A stretch of 64,000 nucleotides of DNA, taken from assembly GCF_035751725.1 (NCBI RefSeq), contig NZ_CP142104.1:1488001-1552000 (forward strand), in the 5' to 3' direction. How positions within the stretch are numbered: position 1 is the stretch's first letter; each line of letters begins with the position of its first letter. The notes under the pieces were generated by a model. The model was not told the origin of the DNA and did not search any database. It saw nothing but the letters and a program-made list of their open reading frames with translations. A program made the translations under genes and the position numbers. Positions 9,828-16,707 of this stretch are shown here, piece by piece. The stretch comes from Pseudomonas frederiksbergensis (GTDB lineage Bacteria > Pseudomonadota > Gammaproteobacteria > Pseudomonadales > Pseudomonadaceae).

Positions 9828-9840
9828 ATGGCTTATCAAG

Positions 9841-9867
9841 AAGCCCGCCTGACCGGCGGGCTTTTTT
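9841..9867 (+). terminator. Terminator after mgtE
   Basis: AAGCCCGCC and GGCGGGCTT pair around TGACC and are followed by TTTTTT, 13 bp after the mgtE stop. Confidence 0.9.
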
Positions 9868-9901
9868 CTGGGGCGGTTTTTCCTGGTCGCCAGATTCCGG
9901 A

Positions 9902-9933
9902 CAAAAAAAAGCCAGCGCTAGGCTGGCTTTAAT
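9902..9933 (-). terminator. Terminator of amrZ
   Basis: AAAGCCAGC and GCTGGCTTT form a hairpin. On the minus strand it is followed by a run of eight T, 14 bp beyond the stop of the minus-strand amrZ gene. Confidence 0.85.
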
Positions 9934-9946
9934 ATCTTTGCCTCGA

Positions 9947-10273
9947 TCAGGACGCGTCCGCGGCCATTTCGGCATCATGAGCAATCAGCGAAACGAGGGC
10001 GTTCTGCTGGCGATGGGAAAGTTGTCGGAAGCGTTGGAGCAACTCGCGCTCATGCAGCGACAGCTCCGGGCTGTCCAGGCGCATGCTCAACTCTTCACCC
10101 AATGCACCTTCCTGAATCAGGCTTTGCTCTAGGCGCGCGATGATTTCGGAGTTCATGCTGCGGTGATGATTACGAGCCACCTCGGCAATGCGTTCCCGCA
10201 TTCCGTCTGGCAGACGTACGACGAACTTGTCAGCCGTACGGCTGGAATAAATTGCCTGTTTCATTGGGCGCAT
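9947..10273 (-). CDS. amrZ: Transcriptional regulator AmrZ (ribbon-helix-helix)
   Basis: AmrZ is a global regulator in Pseudomonas that controls alginate, motility, c-di-GMP and iron genes. The 108-residue protein has an Arc-type ribbon-helix-helix N-terminal half ([40 protein letters not shown]), with K and V in DKFVVRLP forming the DNA-contacting strand. The C-terminal tetramerisation region ([33 protein letters not shown]) closely matches remembered P. aeruginosa AmrZ. Confidence 0.93.
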   Translation of the reverse strand: MRPMKQAIYSSRTADKFVVRLPDGMRERIAEVARNHHRSMNSEIIARLEQSLIQEGALGEELSMRLDSPELSLHERELLQRFRQLSHRQQNALVSLIAHDAEMAADAS

Positions 10274-10799
10274 ATTTATTTAACCGGTTAGTTCAGGGGA
10301 GCGGTTCTGGGATTGGCCGCAGGATGTCGATAGGACAAGACCCGCAGCCAAATGTTCAACCTGAATTGTTAAGAGGCCCGCATCATGCCTCAAAATTGCC
10401 AGATCATTGGCGCCAATTCTGTGACAAATTCTGATCCGGGTAAAGGCGTTATGCCAGTACCCTTCATCAAAAAATGCGGACTGGTTTGAAAAAACACACA
10501 GGTTCCGCAGTTGTGACCACTGCATCGTGTCGTTGTGCCATACCGTTGGGCGGATAACCGGTACGCAACAAAACGCCTGCCGTCCTTGTTTTGTACAGGA
10601 TAGTGGCAAAATGCCGATTTACTAGGCCGGCAGGTCCGGGATGGATGAATGGTGCTGTATTTACGCGGTCTTCCCTCGGCGCGACGCCTGCGTCGTACCA
10701 TTTGCCTACACTTAAAAGGCAGCGACGACATGACAAACGCGAGAGTGGCCGTTAACATGCTCGCCGTCCAACGCACCGCGTTTCTCGTGGTCGACCCAT
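10274..10799. other. Intergenic region upstream of amrZ
   Basis: About 525 bp without a convincing gene. It should hold the amrZ promoter (minus strand) and the tRNA-Arg promoter (plus strand). I did not find a confident AlgU or sigma-70 site by eye. Confidence 0.5.
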
Positions 10800-10876
10800 G
10801 TCTCAGTAGCTCAATTGGATAGAGCATCCCCCTCCTAAGGGGAAGGTTGGCAGTTCGAACCTGCCCTGGGACACCA
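10800..10876 (+). tRNA. tRNA-Arg (CCU anticodon), integration target
   Basis: A 77-nt tRNA with acceptor GTCTCAG/CTGGGAC, anticodon loop CTCCTAA (CCT), T-arm CAGTTCGAACCTG and an encoded CCA. Its 3' portion is repeated 30.5 kb downstream, so it serves as the attachment site. It remains intact after integration. Confidence 0.96.
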
Positions 10877-10877
10877 T
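10823..10877 (+). repeat. attL core, 55-bp direct repeat
   Basis: The 55 bp from AGCATCCCC to ACACCAT are identical to 41361-41415. They cover the anticodon arm to the CCA end of tRNA-Arg(CCU), a normal target for tyrosine integrases. The sequences diverge immediately outside the core. Confidence 0.95.
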
Positions 10878-10932
10878 ATTTTTAAAGGCTTCCAGCGTGT
10901 TCTAGAGTTTTAAGCTCGCGTGGTCTCTAATT

Positions 10933-10958
10933 TTGGTAACTACTTTGGTTACTACTTC
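10933..10958. promoter_or_regulatory. Possible integrase arm-type sites near attL
   Basis: Two similar motifs, TTGGTAACTACTTT and TTGGTTACTACTT, sit in tandem 56 bp inside attL. Close relatives (TGGTTACTACT, CAACTACTT) occur at 41209-41233 near attR. Repeats inside both ends suggest arm-binding sites for the integrase or its accessory factor. Confidence 0.4.
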
Positions 10959-10966
10959 TCGCTTGG

Positions 10967-11290
10967 CTAAATAGTGAACAATGGCCAGCGATCAGATACC
11001 CAAGCCTGCCCATCAGGCGCATCGGTCGTAATCACATAGAGCCGCAGCTGCTCACCCTTGCCGATCACCACACCTTCAATTGCTTGGCCATCGGCTATGT
11101 TGAATCAGTGACTCACCTTTACCTCATCTTTCTCCATGAAGCGCACAGCTGGAATGAAGGCGCGAGTCGGCCTGTGCTTTTCCCACTTCCCTTATTGTAT
11201 TGAGCTTAGCCTCGCCCAACCGCAAGCAGGCCTCTTGCCGGCCCGTTCCCGTCGTCTTCCCCAAGGCATCCAAGCCACCTCATCAGCAGC
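10967..11290 (-). pseudogene. Degraded coding relic, function unknown
   Basis: On the minus strand a coherent peptide ends EGVVIGKGEQLRLYVITT...SDRWPLFTI-stop (stop at 10967-10969). The frame continues upstream through KWEKHRPTRAFIPAVRF to EKDEVKVSH, but with an in-frame TGA (about 11105) where a Trp codon would fit. A further segment, RQEACLRLGEAKLNTIREVGK, is in another frame, which indicates a frameshift. I do not recognise the family. Confidence 0.55.
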
Positions 11291-11431
11291 GGTACCGCCG
11301 AGAACGTGAAGGGCAGCCTACGGAATCGGAAATAGATCTGCACATGCTCACCTGTCCGTGTGTACCTGCCTGAAATCTCCACGCCGCCTTACATCGCTGA
11401 CCCCCTTGGGATTCGAAATAATCCGACTATA

Positions 11432-11447
11432 CTGTTTATATGTACAG
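11432..11447 (+). promoter_or_regulatory. LexA (SOS) box
   Basis: CTGTTTATATGTACAG matches the CTG-N10-CAG palindrome of gamma-proteobacterial LexA operators. It lies 17 bp before the umuD-like start, so DNA damage should induce that frame. Confidence 0.85.
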
Positions 11448-11464
11448 TATTCTGGAGCGTCCCG

Positions 11465-12073
11465 ATGAACACCGCATTTTTGACCCCCGGTTGCCGCATA
11501 GAGCGCCTCCGCCTGTCACCCGAAAAATTGAAGATAACCGGGTTCCAGAGCCCTGCTGGTGATCACGAGCAGGGGCCTTTGAGTATCGACGAATTCGTTG
11601 GCCGTGGTGCCCCCCAGCATAAATGGCTTTGGGTCGCCGACAGTGACGCTTTGGCGGGCCTCGGTATCTACCAGCACGATGTCTTGGTCGTGAATCGCGT
11701 CGGAAAAGCTGACCCCGGTCGCTCCGCTATAGGTCATACCAAGACCTGGGTAAAACTCGTCAATTTCGCTTCAAGGAAGTGGCAGAAGACAGGTGGTGTG
11801 GTTTACCTGACCGACCCTGTTCGATGTGACAAGCAGCTCAAGATCGCTCCTGTCGAAGAGGTGTGGGGTGGGGATACATTTGATCTCTTTGCTATGCCTG
11901 CTCGGTGTAACGCTGGGAGGCTGATGGAGGTCATCGACGCCCTGAATGTACGGTTTGGACGAGGGGCTGTGCGGATCGGCACAACCAGCGAAGGAGGGAG
12001 GGAATGGGAGGTGAGGAGGGGGCAACTTTCTTCGGTATCTACAGGCAGTTGGGGTACTTTTTCCTTGCGCTGA
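11465..12073 (+). pseudogene. umuD/umuC fusion relic (DNA polymerase V remnant)
   Basis: The N-terminal ~85 residues (MNTAFLTPGCRIERL, GFQSPAGDHEQGPLSIDEF, GLGIYQHDVLVVNR) resemble a UmuD-type S24 protein. The last ~75 residues (GDTFDLFAMPARCNAGRLMEVIDALNVRFGRGAVRIG...WEVRRGQLS) resemble the very C-terminus of UmuC. The frame is open, but most of UmuC, including the polymerase palm, is missing, as expected after a large internal deletion. The usual GDSM serine motif appears altered (VADSDAL). The start at 11465 follows CTGGAG and the LexA box. It is probably nonfunctional for translesion synthesis, though still SOS-inducible. Confidence 0.7.
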
Positions 12074-12166
12074 CTTAGCCAGGACGGAGCCGTTATTTGA
12101 CGACATCGCTAGCATCGACTGGTACTATGCTGCGGTTTTTTGTAAGTGTTTTTGAGAGGATGTCCG

Positions 12167-13384
12167 ATGCGATCGGTAGAGCTTTTTGCGGGAGCCGGCG
12201 GACTGGCAATGGGATGCGAGATAGCTGGTTTCGAACACCTTGCTGTCGTTGAGTGGGACAAATGGGCATGCGATACAGTTCGGGAGAACCGTAAGCGCGG
12301 CTATCCGCTCGTTGCCAATTGGACACTGCACGAGGGAGACGTGCGCACCTTCGACTGGGCATCGATTCCAGAAGGAATAGAGCTTCTTGCTGGTGGTCCT
12401 CCATGTCAGCCATTTTCTATTGGCGGTAAGCATCAAGCTTATGATGATAGCCGGGACATGTTCCCGGCTACGGTAGATATCATCCGCAGGCTAAAGCCTA
12501 AAGCCTTCATCGTCGAGAACGTGAAGGGCCTGACTCGTGCTGCATTTGCAAATTACTACCAATACATTCTCCTGCAACTTGAGTTTCCAGAGCTTCCACA
12601 CCGCAAGGATGAGCTTTGGGATGATCACTTCAAGCGTCTCCAAGCTGAACATACGAGCGGGAAGAAGAAAGGCAAAGGGCTGACGTATAACGTCGTCCCG
12701 ACCCTTGTGAACGCGGCTGACTATGGCGTTCCTCAGAAGCGTGAACGGGTTTTCATCGTCGGCTTTCGCGACGATTTGGGTATCGAGTGGTCGTTTCCTA
12801 AACCAACTCACAGCCATGAGGCGCTACTGCGCTCGCAGTGGATTACAGGTCGCTACTGGGAGCGACATGGCATGAAGATGCCCCCGGTTCCAGAGAAGCT
12901 GGCTGCTCGCATCAAGAAGATGAAAAACAGTATCCTGCCAATGGATACTCAGCCTTGGCGTACTGTGCGGGATGCAATTTGTGATCTACCAGATCCACAA
13001 ACAAAGGCAGCATTGAAGATATCGAATCACGGGTTCCAAGGCGGTGCTCGTTCATATCCTGGTCACACAGGGAGCCCGCTTGATTTGCCAGCCAAAACGC
13101 TGAAAGCAGGAGATCACGGTGTTCCCGGTGGCGAGAACATGCTTGTCAAAGAAAACGGAGATGTTCGGTACTTTACAATTCGTGAGAGCGCTCGGATTCA
13201 GACATTCCCAGACGGCTTTAAATTTCACGGCAGTTGGACGGAAACTATGAGACAACTGGGTAATGCCGTGCCTGTGTTGCTGGCTCAGCAAGTGGCATCC
13301 AGTGTTGCGGAGAAGCTACTGCTTGCAGAGCTTGATAAAGTTCAAAAAGCCAGCAGCAACAAAAAAGGGAAGAACGTTGCATGA
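12167..13384 (+). CDS. DNA (cytosine-5) methyltransferase, M.Eco29kI-like
   Basis: A type II 5-methylcytosine methyltransferase that protects host DNA from the following endonuclease. All main motifs are present in order: ELFAGAGGLAMG (I, SAM binding), GGPPCQPFS (IV, catalytic Cys), VENVKGL (VI), QKRERVFIVG (VIII), RESARIQTFPD (IX) and QLGNAVP (X). The start is placed at MRSVELFAG because GAGAGGA lies ~10 bp upstream; an earlier in-frame ATG at 12146 is less likely. The stop overlaps the endonuclease start by ATGA. The partner suggests the target CCGCGG; that is inference. Confidence 0.9.
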   Translation: MRSVELFAGAGGLAMGCEIAGFEHLAVVEWDKWACDTVRENRKRGYPLVANWTLHEGDVRTFDWASIPEGIELLAGGPPCQPFSIGGKHQAYDDSRDMFPATVDIIRRLKPKAFIVENVKGLTRAAFANYYQYILLQLEFPELPHRKDELWDDHFKRLQAEHTSGKKKGKGLTYNVVPTLVNAADYGVPQKRERVFIVGFRDDLGIEWSFPKPTHSHEALLRSQWITGRYWERHGMKMPPVPEKLAARIKKMKNSILPMDTQPWRTVRDAICDLPDPQTKAALKISNHGFQGGARSYPGHTGSPLDLPAKTLKAGDHGVPGGENMLVKENGDVRYFTIRESARIQTFPDGFKFHGSWTETMRQLGNAVPVLLAQQVASSVAEKLLLAELDKVQKASSNKKGKNVA

Positions 13385-14022
13385 CCGTAGTTCCATTTAA
13401 CCCTCTGGATAAGAAAAATCTCGGCGCGAGTGTTGCGGAAGCACTGCTTACAAAAGAGGTGCATCCGCTGGGGAGTCTGCCCAAATTTGTAGGTGCTGGC
13501 GTATACGCCATCTATTACACCGGTGACCTGCCGATCTATGAAAATATGGCGAAGATGAACAGGAACGGATTGTTCTTGTGGCCTATTTACGTCGGAAAAG
13601 CTGTTCCCAAAGGATCTAGGCGTGGGATTGAGACAGAAAAGGAAATGGAACCGGCGCTGCTGAAAAGGCTGCGTGAGCACGCTGGCAGCATCAAGAATAC
13701 ACAGCTCAAAATCGAAGATTTTTACTGCCGCTTCTTAGTTGTTGACGATATTTGGATTCCTCTGGGGGAATCCTTAATAATTACTCGCTTCACCCCCGTT
13801 TGGAACACTCTGATTGATGGGTTTGGTAACCATACGCCCGGCAGCGGGCGGGAGAAAGGGATGCGACCAAAATGGGATACGCTTCATCCGGGTCGGAAAT
13901 GGGCTGAAAAGCTGCCGCCTCACAAAGATACGGCTGAAGAAATCGGTAGAGAAGCTGAAGTTTATCTGAGGAATGTCCCTCCGGTGCTCTCGACGCAATT
14001 TATCGAAGCCGAAGGTGATTGA
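13381..14022 (+). CDS. GIY-YIG restriction endonuclease, Eco29kI family
   Basis: The 213-residue protein has the GIY-YIG core in the variant form GVYAIYYTG ... WPIYVGKAVPKGSRRG, then LLKRLREHAGSI, and conserved blocks ESLIITRFTPVWNTLIDGFGNH and MRPKWDTLHPGR. These match remembered Eco29kI-family restriction enzymes, which cut CCGCGG and have about this length. It is translationally coupled to the methyltransferase (4-bp overlap). It should cleave unmodified incoming DNA. The specificity call depends on family resemblance only. Confidence 0.85.
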   Translation: MTVVPFNPLDKKNLGASVAEALLTKEVHPLGSLPKFVGAGVYAIYYTGDLPIYENMAKMNRNGLFLWPIYVGKAVPKGSRRGIETEKEMEPALLKRLREHAGSIKNTQLKIEDFYCRFLVVDDIWIPLGESLIITRFTPVWNTLIDGFGNHTPGSGREKGMRPKWDTLHPGRKWAEKLPPHKDTAEEIGREAEVYLRNVPPVLSTQFIEAEGD

Positions 14023-14026
14023 TCGA

Positions 14027-14053
14027 AGCCTCCTTAACAGGGGGCTTTTTTTT
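14027..14053 (+). terminator. Terminator of the restriction-modification operon
   Basis: GCCTCC and GGGGGC pair around TTAACAG and are followed by eight T, directly after the endonuclease stop. Confidence 0.75.
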
Positions 14054-14149
14054 CAGTTGGAGGGAGCCTCCGCTATCCTCGTTTTCGCCTAACACCTCTA
14101 CGACGTAAGCGTTGTGGGGAAGTCATCTTCCGAACTCCAGCATTAAGGA

Positions 14150-14181
14150 CGATGGTGTCCGCGTATAGGTAGACACCATCG
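14150..14181. repeat. 10-bp inverted repeat between converging genes
   Basis: CGATGGTGTC and GACACCATCG form a perfect 10-bp stem around a 12-nt loop. It lies between the endonuclease and the convergent vsr. There is no T-run, so it may be a weak terminator or a protein site. Confidence 0.5.
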
Positions 14182-14226
14182 CCCTAAGCGTTGGTATCAG
14201 GAAGGTGTATCGGCCGGATGCTTACT

Positions 14227-14640
14227 CTACGACTCCAGGAATTCACGGATCTTTAGCGCAAGGGATTCTAAATCTTTGAGCTGACATTCCCAAATGGTCA
14301 ACACCTGCCAGCCGAGGCCTTGTAGCTGTCCAGCAACGAGACTGTCACGCTTTCGGTTGGCCTCAAGCTTAGGCAGCCAGAAATCTATACGCGACTTGGG
14401 TAGTCTTGCTAAGCGGCAATCTATGGCATCGTGCCTATGCCAAAAGCAACCGTGAACAAAAATGATCTTCCGTTTTGACGGAAACACAAGATCCGGTTTT
14501 CCCGGCAGGTCTTTCCTATGCAGGCGGTAGCGATAGCCCATACCGAACACAAGCCGCCGCACTAACATTTCAGGCATCGTGTTGGTGGAGCGAACTCTAC
14601 CCATACGTTCACTGCGCTGGTGTGGGCTTAGGGTATCCAT
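14227..14640 (-). CDS. vsr: Very-short-patch repair endonuclease Vsr
   Basis: Vsr nicks DNA 5' of the T in T:G mismatches created by deamination of 5-methylcytosine, so it limits mutation at methylase sites. The 137-residue protein starts with the signature SERMGRVRSTNTMPE and contains GKPDLVFPSKRKIIFVHGCFWHRH, which carries the catalytic Asp and the zinc-site residues. It converges on the methyltransferase operon, a normal partnership for C5 methylases. It is last in a likely minus-strand operon, 28 bp after the coiled-coil gene. Confidence 0.93.
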   Translation of the reverse strand: MDTLSPHQRSERMGRVRSTNTMPEMLVRRLVFGMGYRYRLHRKDLPGKPDLVFPSKRKIIFVHGCFWHRHDAIDCRLARLPKSRIDFWLPKLEANRKRDSLVAGQLQGLGWQVLTIWECQLKDLESLALKIREFLES

Positions 14641-14668
14641 GCTTTATCTTGCACCAGGAAAAGGTTTT

Positions 14669-15709
14669 TTACTCTCGTTCAAATTCCATCATTTTGTTGG
14701 CAAATGCGTTGCGGTCATTGAACTCTTCATACATTTCTTTCGAATCAAATTGTCCAATGCGGATCATCACAGATTCTCGCAGCGACGCACGTTGTTCATC
14801 GTCAAAAAACTGGTCTTTGGCAACAAATTCGTTGAGCCGGGTGACTTCTTCTTCGATACGACTTTCGATGACTTGGAGGTCGAGCTTGAGCGTAACTAAG
14901 TCCGCTCCCAGGCTTGTTTTGATACGAAGCCGGGTGCGTGTTGCTGCATCGCGCATGCGCTTGATGAGGCGGCGCTGGAGATCGAGCAGAGGCAGTTTAG
15001 ATTCAAGGTCTCTGATCTGCCGATGACAATGCTCCGTTATTGAGGTGAAGTACTCGTAGCGATCCGCAAGGGCCTTGGGCGGTCTGCCTTTCGGTTTCTC
15101 GCCTGCTTCTATCGCTTTAGTATGGCGAAGGAGAAGATCGCGACGTTTGTAGATTGCGATGTGCATTTGCTTATCTAGCACGCCCAGGGTGTCCTTGCCG
15201 GCACGCCCAGTTGCATTTTTACCATGCTGCACTTGCAGCTGGGTAAGGTCGGCAGGGGGTTCTCCAGCTTCAGCTTCCATTTCGCGAAGTCTTTTCTGTT
15301 CAAGCTCACGCTCGATTTCTAGGCGAGCAAGCTCCAATTCTTTTGGCATTTTTGGTTTGCCAGGTGCTAGACGTCTTTTCTCGTCTGGTAGGGCGTTCCA
15401 CGTCTCTTCTGTATAGCCAAGCTGACGGAAGAGATTAAGCTTCTGGCGGATCTCTTTCGCCGCAACAGGGTGTTCACCGCGCTCCCACATCGCTGCTTCG
15501 CGAGCGAGACTCAAGCGCTGACGGAGGGTGCTTTCGAGAAAGTATTTTTCGACTTCATCCTGGGCATCGACGAGACCTGCGTCTTCGCGCAGCACGCGCT
15601 CAAGCTCGTCACAGTTCTCATAGAGCCTTGCGACGAGCCGGCGTTGTTTTTCCAGCGGGCCTAGCGCTGGACGGCCTGCTGATTTTTTCCTTGACGATGG
15701 AGCTGTCAT
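14669..15709 (-). CDS. Coiled-coil protein with AT-hook-like motifs, unknown
   Basis: I do not recognise this 346-residue protein. It is very rich in Arg, Lys, Glu and Leu and should form long coiled coils (LELARLEIERELEQKRLREMEAE; later heptads near residues 230-300). Two short basic GRP motifs, KSAGRPALG near the N-terminus and KPKGRPPKA near residue 208, resemble AT-hooks and suggest minor-groove DNA binding. It lies between a double-HTH gene and vsr on the same strand. It may be a DNA-bridging or nucleoid-type factor; the function is unknown. Confidence 0.7.
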   Translation of the reverse strand: MTAPSSRKKSAGRPALGPLEKQRRLVARLYENCDELERVLREDAGLVDAQDEVEKYFLESTLRQRLSLAREAAMWERGEHPVAAKEIRQKLNLFRQLGYTEETWNALPDEKRRLAPGKPKMPKELELARLEIERELEQKRLREMEAEAGEPPADLTQLQVQHGKNATGRAGKDTLGVLDKQMHIAIYKRRDLLLRHTKAIEAGEKPKGRPPKALADRYEYFTSITEHCHRQIRDLESKLPLLDLQRRLIKRMRDAATRTRLRIKTSLGADLVTLKLDLQVIESRIEEEVTRLNEFVAKDQFFDDEQRASLRESVMIRIGQFDSKEMYEEFNDRNAFANKMMEFERE

Positions 15710-15748
15710 GTGAGTTTACCATTGACTTTTAAATAAATATCTGGCATA

Positions 15749-15776
15749 ATAATAACTCAAGAAAGTGACTCGTCAA
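15749..15776 (-). promoter_or_regulatory. Promoter for the coiled-coil gene and vsr
   Basis: On the minus strand TTGACG and TATTAT are separated by 16 bp, about 40 bp before the coiled-coil gene start. The AT-rich context and good match make this a likely sigma-70 promoter. Confidence 0.55.
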
Positions 15777-15784
15777 GGATGGCG

Positions 15785-16303
15785 TTAGGCGGTTCGCTTG
15801 GAGCGTGGACGGTACTGGTGATCTCGCATAATGGATTGAGCCTTCCAGTATTTACGACCTTCAAGGATGAAGGTCGCCAAGTCTTTTGCGAGGTAATGCG
15901 TCTTTAGGCTGCGTCCATTGGCTGGTAGCACATCAAGAAATTGCCATTTTGACCGCCAGATCTGCAATGAAGCTTTAGATATGCCGAAAGCCAAGGCTGC
16001 CTCTGATGTGGTGAGGAGAGTGGTAGGGTCGATATCGGGAAGAGATACGTCGTTGAGCAGAACAGATATTCGTGGGTACCTGTGAGGTTCGTGTTTTTTT
16101 CTCCTCCTCTCGTCGAAAGAGAGCACGTCTTCAAACCTATAAAAGACGCCTTCTTTCGTGAGGTGGGCAGGCAGAATATCTGAGTGAGTACCACGTCCTC
16201 GCCAGTTCCTCAGCGTTCCTTTGCTTCGCATTAGATGTTGAGATGCCTGTGTTTCGCTTAGAAATCTGTTTGATACATAGTTGATCAGTGTAGTGTTGTG
16301 CAT
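15785..16303 (-). CDS. Tandem helix-turn-helix DNA-binding protein
   Basis: The 172-residue protein contains two related MerR/excisionase-type HTH units: FLSETQASQHLMRSKGTLRNWR near residue 14 and LLTTSEAALAFGISKASLQIWRS near residue 96. Each is followed by a short wing and an F/Y-rich stretch. The internal duplication suggests binding to a two-part site. It is first of three minus-strand genes ending with vsr and may regulate or direct them, or help excision. The specific role is not known. Confidence 0.7.
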   Translation of the reverse strand: MHNTTLINYVSNRFLSETQASQHLMRSKGTLRNWRGRGTHSDILPAHLTKEGVFYRFEDVLSFDERRRKKHEPHRYPRISVLLNDVSLPDIDPTTLLTTSEAALAFGISKASLQIWRSKWQFLDVLPANGRSLKTHYLAKDLATFILEGRKYWKAQSIMRDHQYRPRSKRTA

Positions 16304-16707
16304 ATCCTTTGCCCTTGGTGAATCATCATATATTTATCATAGCATATGTATAGTTTGATTTTTATGGTCGATTGTAGTGCCGGCTTCGCCGAAGATGACC
16401 AGGAGGTTATGGAGTGTGTTGCTTGATTACCACTTCCTCATATTTATATATAAAATAGGAAGAAGTGGTAAATTTATCGGATGATTCCTAACCACCCACT
16501 GGTTGAATTCTGCGAAGCGGGTATTACAGATAACTAGATTTCCATGAGCGAACAGTAATGATTGCAATTTGATGTCGGTGTGTTTTGATAAAAAATTAAA
16601 TTTTTCCGCTTTTCTTGTTTTGGTGATGAAAAGAGGTGTTATTATAAAAGTGTGCAATCTTGCGCTGCGCTGGAGATGCGTAAAATTATAAAAAAAGGTT
16701 AATGGCA
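16304..16707. other. AT-rich divergent intergenic region
   Basis: About 400 AT-rich bases separate the HTH gene from the helicase gene. An inverted repeat CCACTTCCT / AGGAAGAAGTGG flanks about 18 bp of A/T at 16430-16470. A minus-strand frame here (KHTDIKLQSLLFAHGNLVICNTRFAEFNQW) reads like protein but runs into the opposite gene, so it may be a relic; I did not call it. Confidence 0.35.

Noticed and set aside
14150..14181. The inverted repeat as a controller-protein (C-box) site for restriction-modification
   Set aside because: It lies downstream of both restriction-modification genes, and no controller gene is present.
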